A stretch of 64,000 nucleotides of DNA from Phoenix dactylifera (lineage: Eukaryota > Streptophyta > Magnoliopsida > Arecales > Arecaceae), in the NCBI RefSeq assembly GCF_009389715.1, contig NC_052407.1, forward strand, positions 2,585,001-2,649,000, read 5' to 3'. A program made the translations under genes and the position numbers. Shown one piece after another: positions 57,957 through 64,000 of this stretch; the stretch's first letter is position 1; the number at the start of each line of letters is the position of its first letter. The notes beneath the pieces are model-generated. The model was not told the DNA's origin, ran no database searches, and was given only the letters and a program-made list of their open reading frames with translations.

Positions 57957-60264
57957 TTACATCGGAGGCTCAAGCTCGACCACCTCGGCCTCGGCAGTAC
58001 TAGGAGTGGTTGGCTCGGCTGCCGGGACCTCTTCGATGGCCTCGGCGGCGACCTCGGGGGCAACCTCGGTCACTTCGGGGATAGCTGCGGCCGCCTCGGC
58101 CCCCGAAGTTTCTGCCTCCGCCTCCGGGGTTTCTGCTTCTGCCTCCGCCCTCCCTGCTCCCGGCTGAAGCAGGTTAACATCAAAATCTGGGAGAAGCCGC
58201 CGCAACTGATTGCGGAAATCCCGGAAGCCTTGGATCAGCCCATTCACGCCCTCCTCAGCCATGAGTTCGTGAAACTCTTCCGACTCACGGAAGAGCTTCA
58301 CTGCGTTTTGGGCGTTCTCCCGGGCCTCTATCTCCCGGGCCTCGTGGTAAGCGGCTCTCCGCTCGAGGCCCCTCAGCTCCTGCTCGAGCTCCGAATGTCG
58401 GAGGCGGGCATTTCCCACCTCCTGCTCGCGGGAGGCCAATGCCTGCTCGGCCTTTTAGCCAATCGAGCCTCCGCGGCGCGCAGCTCGGATCTTGCCAATG
58501 CGTGCGCGCCCTTCTCTTCATCGAGCTCGGCGGTCAGAGCTCGAATCCTTTCATCGGATGCTCCGACCTTCTCTTGGAGCACCCGTTGTTCGGCCTCAGA
58601 GGCCTGGTACTTCTCTTCGGAGGCTTGGTACTTCGCCTCGGCGGCCATGTACCTTCTCTGGGCCTCCTCATAGCCGCGCTGGCACCTCCGGGCTTTCTCC
58701 CGGTATTCTTGAACTAGGTGCATCAGCATCTCCGTCTCGTGCAAATACTGTAAAGAAGACGAAAAGGAAAACATAAGACGCCGCTAGTAGAAAAACAATA
58801 CAGATTACTCAGGCGAAAAATTTTGCTTACCCGGACGGAGTTGCAGCGCGTAGCGTCCATAAAAGCGTTGTAGCTCATGGACTGCATTATGGTCCGGTCG
58901 GCCGGGAGCAGCGCGAGCCGAAAAACTTCGCGCGCCACTCGCGGGTTTTCGAGGGCCGAATCGCCCTCGAACACCGACCAGGTGGGTGCGAAGGGCACCC
59001 GTTCTTCCGAGCTCAAAGGGCCCGGGAGGCCAGCGCCATCTGGCCTAGGTGGAGCCGACCCCGAGGCTCCTTGACCGCTCCCCGGCTGGGAGCTAAGGGG
59101 CTGGGGTCGGGCGAGCGGCTGGTCTAACCGCCGCACAACTACAGCGGGGCGTGCAAGCACGGGACCCGCTGAACTCCTCCCCTGGTCGGCAACTGGGGCG
59201 TCCTGCCGACCAGGGACTTGCATCAAGGGTGCCGGGCATGGGGGCGCCATCGGGGTTCTGGAGCCCGAGCCCCCGGAGCCCGTGCCCTCTCTCCGATCAG
59301 CCTCAGGGCGCGCGGGCTGAGAGGGCCCCGCCTCGGAGATAGCGGGGCGAGAAGGCCCCGCCTCGGGATGTGTAGGGCGGGAAGAGCCCGCCTCGGCCAC
59401 CACTGCCGCCGAGGGAGTCGAGGTTGCCGAGACCTTCTGCTTCTTCCTCGGCTCCGCAGGCTCCCCCGAGAGCTCAGCTGCCCTCTTCTGGAAGCGGGCG
59501 TAAAGGACTTCGCTCTTGGTCACCATTTTTGCGATGTCTGCAAAGATAAGCAAAATTAGAACATTAGAACAATAAGGAGATAAGAAGTTGCTGTAACTAT
59601 CCTTACCCTGAGGACGTGCCGAGCTCAAGCCCACGTTCACCAGGGCGTCCTCGCTAATGAGGCCGTTCAGCAAAATCCCGTCCCCAAGGCTGCGGATGGT
59701 ATCGAAGATCTCCTGCTCACGCGGAGAAAGCTGGGGGAGCCTGTTGATGGATTTAAGTTGGGCCGGCCTCCACCTGGGGTCAAACCCCCAGGACCGTTCA
59801 GAGCCCAGAAAGAAGAATTTCTCCTTCCAACCATGAATGGATGAGGAGGCACCATGAAAAAGTGGCCGACCCACCCGGAGGGCGATGTAGAGCCACTCCC
59901 CGTCTCCCGGGTTCGACTTAAAAATAAAAAGTCGCCGGAAGACGTTGACAGAGGTAGGAATCCCCTGCAGTAAACACAGTGACAGGAAACCCATCACTGT
60001 CCTCCAAGCGTTTGGAGTGAGTTGCGCCGGAACTAACTGGCATACCGCCAGCAACTCATTCACAAAGCTGTGAAGAGGAAATCGGAGACCGGCCCAGAGT
60101 GACTCCGAGTGCACTCCGATCCGGCCTACCGGAGGATCGGTTACCCGATCCCTTCGCCTGGCGGGTTCCAAACGGAACCCGTGAAGAGGGAAAAACCACT
60201 CTTCGGTCATCTCGACCTCCAGGACACTCATGGTGGACACTACTTCGCTAGGCAAAGAACCCAT
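57957..60264 (-). CDS. Antisense spliced gene of the Tat-type element (PF04195-like plus coiled coil)
   Basis: Reads opposite to gag-pol. ATG at 60264. Likely exons: 59607-60264, 58831-59537 and 57957-58747, with introns of 69 nt (GGTAAGG..TTTGCAG|AC) and 83 nt (CGG|GTAAGC..TTACAG|TA). Residues about 45-130 (LRFPLHSFVNELL..AQLTPNAWR..VFRRLFIF) match the 'putative gypsy type transposon' domain found in extra genes of plant Tat elements. Then comes a Pro/Ser/Ala-rich linker (SRPTHPEAGPSRPA repeats). Exon 3 encodes a long coiled coil and ends LIQGFRDFRNQLRRLLPDFDVNLLQPG plus an acidic Ala/Glu tail. Near 58453-58456 an A-run needs a one-base shift to join two frames, so this copy is either mutated or mis-sequenced there. 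Function unknown; a structural or regulatory role in the element is speculation. Confidence 0.75.
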
Positions 60265-60401
60265 TACAAGAGAGGGAAATCAAAAAGAAGGGGGACCTGA
60301 GAAGGAAGCCGGAGAGAAGGGACTTCGGTTTGAGGAAGACTGGGAGAATAGGAAGCTGGAAGCAGAAAGCAATGGAAAGAGAACAGGGGGCCGGGGGAGA
60401 G

Positions 60402-60409
60402 TTTATATA
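60402..60409 (-). promoter_or_regulatory. TATA box of the antisense gene
   Basis: On the minus strand CTATATAAAC gives TATATAAA at 60402-60409, about 140 bp upstream of the antisense ATG at 60264, a normal spacing for a plant promoter with a leader of about 100 nt. It is outside the LTR, so the antisense gene would not depend on LTR transcription. Confidence 0.65.
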
Positions 60410-60784
60410 GGCCTCCCCAACGGCCCGGATCAGCGAAGAAAGCGCTGCGTCCTGGTTAGATGATAACACGTGTCGGTCTAAAAGACAGAGCGACGCATTT
60501 AATTAGGGCTAGCGCTTCGAACATCGAAGCGCCCCATCGGATCGCGCAGAGAGGCGTCCGCAATCGAAGATCGTGCGGCCCCATCATGAGCCCACAACGC
60601 GAGGACGCTTCGCAAAAGGTGTCCCAATAATGAGGCTCTTCGGGAAAGAAGAGACGCCGCCTATTAAAAGCACCTTGAAGCGTTCGATAGCTCAAAACGC
60701 ACAGTAAATCGAAATTTTCGGAATTCGTAATAACCCAATTAAAGCTACTTCCCGCGCTCCAGCTGATAGCCAACTGGAGCTCGG

Positions 60785-60798
60785 AAGTCGGGGGGTAG
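60785..60798 (+). other. Polypurine tract
   Basis: AAGTCGGGGGGTAG sits directly before the TG of the 3' LTR, the position of the plus-strand primer. Confidence 0.75.
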
Positions 60799-62005
60799 TG
60801 TTAGGGGAAAAACCCTAAGTCATACATCCACGGAGGCGCTCGGCCGAAGAGCGCCGACCAGAAAGCTGCTCGGCCAAGGAGTGCCGACCGGAAAGCTGCT
60901 CGGCCAAGAAGTGCCGACCGGAAAGCTGCTCGGCCAAAGGATGCCGACCGGAAAGCTGCTAGGCCAAAGGGCGTCGACCAGAGCGCGCGCCAAGAGGTGC
61001 CCCACCCAAAGTAAGCTGCTCGGTTAGAGAGTGCCGACCAAAGACAGCGCCAAGGCGCTCTGCTAGAAGGTGCTCGCCTAAAGGGCGCCGACCAGGAGTA
61101 CTCAAAGCAGCCCCGCCACAGGGCGCCCCATTGGGCGACCAGCTCGGCTCGGCACCCTTGCCGAGCCGATGCCTTAACCAAATGTTCCACCTCCGCCTAA
61201 AGTCCAAGGGACTTGACAACTCCTACGGCTTGCGACCTGCCACTATCTCCAAGCCATCAAGGCATAAGATCTCTGCAGGCATTCGGCACGACCTGCCATT
61301 AATGCACGAGACTCCCTCAAGTCTCCGATGCACTCAGGCGTTTAATGAACACGGCCCAAGACGATCTCCGGATCACTGAACCATCAGAGCGCATGGCTCT
61401 ACCTGACCGCCGGTTCATTCGGTAATAAATGCACTTACCATCCACAGACCCCAGGCCCGCCACGGCCGGCGGTTCAACCACTCCAACAGGTCCGATCGAC
61501 CGTGACAACTTCCTGGTTCCGGTCTGATTCGGCCCCGTTCTCCACTACGCCATAAATGGGCCAAATCGTGCCCAATTATTACAGACAGGGACAAATCCCC
61601 CGGTCACCTCCCAGGTAACGTAATCCCCTCCTATAAAAGGGAACCTGGGGAGAACCAAGGTGGGGGGAGAACAAAAAACGGAAACAGATCCCCGGAACTG
61701 AACCCGCCGGGAAGCACGGACACAATTGAGGACATCATCCTCTTCGTCTTCTTTATCTTATCCAAATGTTCTTGCTGTCTTCTCCATATACTCTCTCCCC
61801 TGCTCTCTCCACATACTTGCCCCCTCTGACTTAGGCATCGGAGGGCCGGCGCCGGGGAGCCCGGCCACCGGTTTTCCTTGCAGGACTTGCACACCCCCGC
61901 GGCGGAGGACGCAGCCGGCCGGCGCACCGCCGTCCGCCCCCTGTAGCAGCGGAGCTCCTCCTTTCCCGGCTTCGCGGCGGCCCCCGGGTCCAATTTCCAG
62001 CAACA
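60799..62005 (+). repeat. 3' LTR of the Tat-type element
   Basis: 1,207 bp, the same termini as the 5' LTR. The 30-bp excess is one extra AAAGCTGCTCGGCCAA..GTGCCGACCG unit near 60900. Outside that block I count about eight differences, all transitions. The TATA box begins at 61632. Confidence 0.95.
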
Positions 62006-62010
62006 AGTAT

Positions 62011-62333
62011 TATTATTGTGATTAGTGGTATTACTATTTTTAGTATTATCACAATTATTAGTACAATTACTATTATTAGTATTATTACTATTATTAGTAT
62101 TATAACTATTTTAGTATTATTGCTATTATTAGTATTACTATTAGTATTATTACTATCACTAGTACTATTACTATTATTAGCACTATTACTATTATTAGTA
62201 CTATTAATATTATTAGTACCATTACTATAATTAGTATTATTACTATCATTAGTATTAATACTATTATTGGTATTGTTATTATTTTTAGTTTTATTACTAT
62301 TATTAGTACTATTACTATTTTTAGGCCCTGTTT
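62011..62333. repeat. ATTATTAGTATTATTACT-type minisatellite
   Basis: Imperfect repeats of TATTATTAG and TATTACTAT words. The same sequence precedes the retrotransposon (49031-49054) and follows the Harbinger-like element (63897-64000), so one original array has been split by two insertions. The Leu/Val-rich frame through it is an artefact. Confidence 0.85.
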
Positions 62334-63893
62334 GGGGGAGCTGTTGGCAGTAGAGCTGTTGAAAGTAGAGCTGTTGGAAGTAGAGCTGTCTGAAGTAGAG
62401 CTGTTATAAAAAGCTGTTTGTTGTTTGGTAACTACATTCGTAAAGTGCTGTGGTACTTTATTTTGTGTTTGGTAAACAAACTGAGAAAGTACTTTTATAT
62501 GACAAAATTACCATAAAGGACATTGCATAGTGTTATACAACAGAACATAATAAAACATAACATAAATCAATACATAAATATACGATATAATATAATATTA
62601 TTGTAATATAAAATAATATTATGTTAATATAGCATAATAGTAATATAATTATTAGAGTAAATTAATATTTGGTAATATAACATAATATTAAATTATTTAA
62701 CATAACATATTAATGTATTATGATATAATGTAATATATATTATATTTATAGTATAATACAATAATAAAAGTATAAAATATTATAATTATTAGTATAAATT
62801 AATTTCTCATAATATAACATAATATTAAATTATCTAAAATAACATATTAATGTATTATAATATAATGTAATATAATACAATATTTATAGTATAATACAAT
62901 AATAAAGGTATAAAATATTATAATTAATATTATAAATTAATTTTTCATAATATAACATAATATTAAATTATTTAAAATAACATATTAATGTATTATAATG
63001 TAATGTACTATAATATAATATTTATAGTATAATACAATAATAAAGATATAAAATATTATAATTATTAGTATAAATTAATTTTTCATAATATAACATAATA
63101 TTAAATTATTTAACATAACATATTAATGTATTATGATATAATATAATATGATATTATATTTATAGTATAATACAAAAATAAAGGTATAAAATATTATAAT
63201 TATTAGTATAAATTAATTTTCCATAATATAAAATAATATTAAATTATTTAACATAACATATTAATGTATTATGATATAATATAATATGATATTATATTTA
63301 TAGTATAATACAAAAATAAAGGTATAAAATATTATAATTATTAGTATAAAATAATTTTCCATAATAATTTTCCATAATTTCCCATAAAATAATTTTTTGC
63401 GGTCCAGGGGCTCTTCTTCGTGGTCCACGCTCGAGGAGGACCTCAGTGTGGGTCGCGAGGTTGATGATAAAAAAAAAAACAATAGATTGATTTTGGAAGG
63501 TATGAAAAAGGATTAAAATTTTTTTCTTCTAAAATGTGGTTCAAGAGATGCATACAAAAATTGAAAAGAAAAATACATTTTCTTATGGAAGGGAGTCTGA
63601 CGGCTTGGGTTCTTGGCTCCAGCAGATTTTTAGGTTTATATAGGGATAAACTATGTAATTATGTTATTTTAATATGGGCATTTTTGTCAAAAATACAGCT
63701 TTCCAAAAAAGCTGAAACAGCTTCCTCCCAAAAGCTCCAAATTGGAGTTTCCTTCCAAAAGCTGTTTTCAGCTTCCCGCAAAAGCTGAAACAGCATTTTG
63801 AAAAATTTACCAAACACAGTTTTTCATCTAAAAGTACTTTTGGAGGGCCAGAAAGTGCTTTCTGGGCCTCCAAAAGCTCCCCCAAACAGGGCC
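62334..63893. mobile_element. Harbinger/Tourist-like non-autonomous DNA element, 1,560 bp
   Basis: Terminal inverted repeats of 19 bp (GGCCCTGTTTGGGGGAGCT at 62334 and its complement ending at 63893) are flanked by TTA on both sides (62331-62333, 63894-63896). The TTA duplication and the GGCCCTGTTTGG-type end are typical of the PIF/Harbinger superfamily. The interior is AT-rich with a 138-bp tandem array. No transposase is present. Related copies lie at 48145 and about 45833-46470. Confidence 0.85.
62641..63358. repeat. 138-bp tandem array inside the Harbinger-like element
   Basis: The landmark CATATTAATG occurs at 62705, 62843, 62981, 63119 and 63257, exactly 138 bp apart. Each unit also holds ATAATATTAAATTATTTAA and TATAGTATAATACAA. 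About five copies with few changes. Confidence 0.9.
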
Positions 63894-63896
63894 TTA

Positions 63897-64000
63897 GTAA
63901 TGTTATTAGTACTATTATTAGTACTACTATTATGATTACTATTATTACTATTTTTAGAATTATTACTATTATTAGTGTTATCACTATTATTATTACTATT
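63897..64000. repeat. Minisatellite continuing to the window end
   Basis: TATTATTAG/TATTACTAT words as at 62011-62333, interrupted by the element before it. The array runs off the window. Confidence 0.8.

Larger units (their letters stand above)
49055..62005 (+). mobile_element. Nearly intact Ty3/gypsy (Tat-type) LTR retrotransposon, 12.95 kb
   Basis: Bounded by TG..CA LTRs and a perfect target duplication AGTAT (49050-49054 and 62006-62010). Order: 5' LTR, primer-binding site, gag-protease-RT-RNase H-second RNase H-integrase, two tandem-repeat arrays, an antisense gene, a polypurine tract, 3' LTR. The second (archaeal-type) RNase H between RNase H and integrase, and the extra gene after integrase, place it in the plant Tat lineage. 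The LTRs differ by about eight transitions outside their repeat block, so the insertion is recent. The disruptions I see are a TAG in the gag leader and a probable one-base shift in the antisense gene. Confidence 0.95.

Noticed and set aside
62018..62230. Leu/Val-rich 70-codon frame
   Set aside because: A translation of the ATTATTAGT minisatellite.

Overview
This window is nuclear DNA from a flowering plant. The evidence is GT-AG introns in every multi-exon gene, plant-specific families (WVD2-like, ureidoglycolate amidohydrolase, a MUSTANG-type domesticated transposase, a chloroplast-targeted FAD oxidoreductase), and plant LTR, LINE, SINE, hAT and Harbinger-type elements. Long introns and overall gene style suggest a non-grass monocot such as a palm, but that is a guess rather than something the sequence proves. 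All exon boundaries were read by eye from reading frame, splice consensus and family conservation.

Layout. (1) 1-4069, plus strand: the last three exons of an INDH/IND1-type Mrp/NBP35 P-loop ATPase. (2) 4070-9000: AT-rich intergenic DNA with an old tandem duplication of about 1 kb. (3) 9790-12030, plus: an intronless MUSTANG-like domesticated Mutator transposase with a His/Asp-rich repeat N-terminus. (4) 13304-18983, minus: an eight-exon chloroplast FAD/NAD(P) oxidoreductase. One exon has been tandemly duplicated and the extra copy has lost its splice acceptor. Its upstream DNA carries a small tandem duplication with three G-boxes. (5) 19240-22382, minus: a truncated, decayed Ty3/gypsy element keeping one LTR. 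(6) 22979-23331: a tRNA-derived SINE with a 16-bp target duplication. (7) 24098-29035, minus, with a 5' UTR exon near 31.9 kb: a WVD2-like (TPX2-domain) microtubule protein. (8) 33937-45626, minus: the complete 12-exon ureidoglycolate amidohydrolase gene (UAH), the last step of purine/ureide breakdown. (9) 45.8-64 kb: a nested repeat zone with a 5'-truncated LINE containing a hAT MITE, Harbinger-like AT-rich elements, microsatellites, and one nearly intact 12.95-kb Tat-type Ty3/gypsy retrotransposon.

The retrotransposon (49055-62005) has a perfect 5-bp target duplication and LTRs that differ by about eight transitions and one 30-bp repeat unit. It has a primer-binding site, a long gag-pol frame with catalytic motifs intact, a single in-frame TAG in the gag leader, two tandem-repeat arrays after integrase, and a spliced antisense gene with its own TATA box.

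The cellular genes do not form a pathway. They are independent single genes. I found no convincing previously undescribed system. The best leads are the antisense gene of the retrotransposon, the exon duplication in the oxidoreductase, and the MITE built wholly of short repeats.
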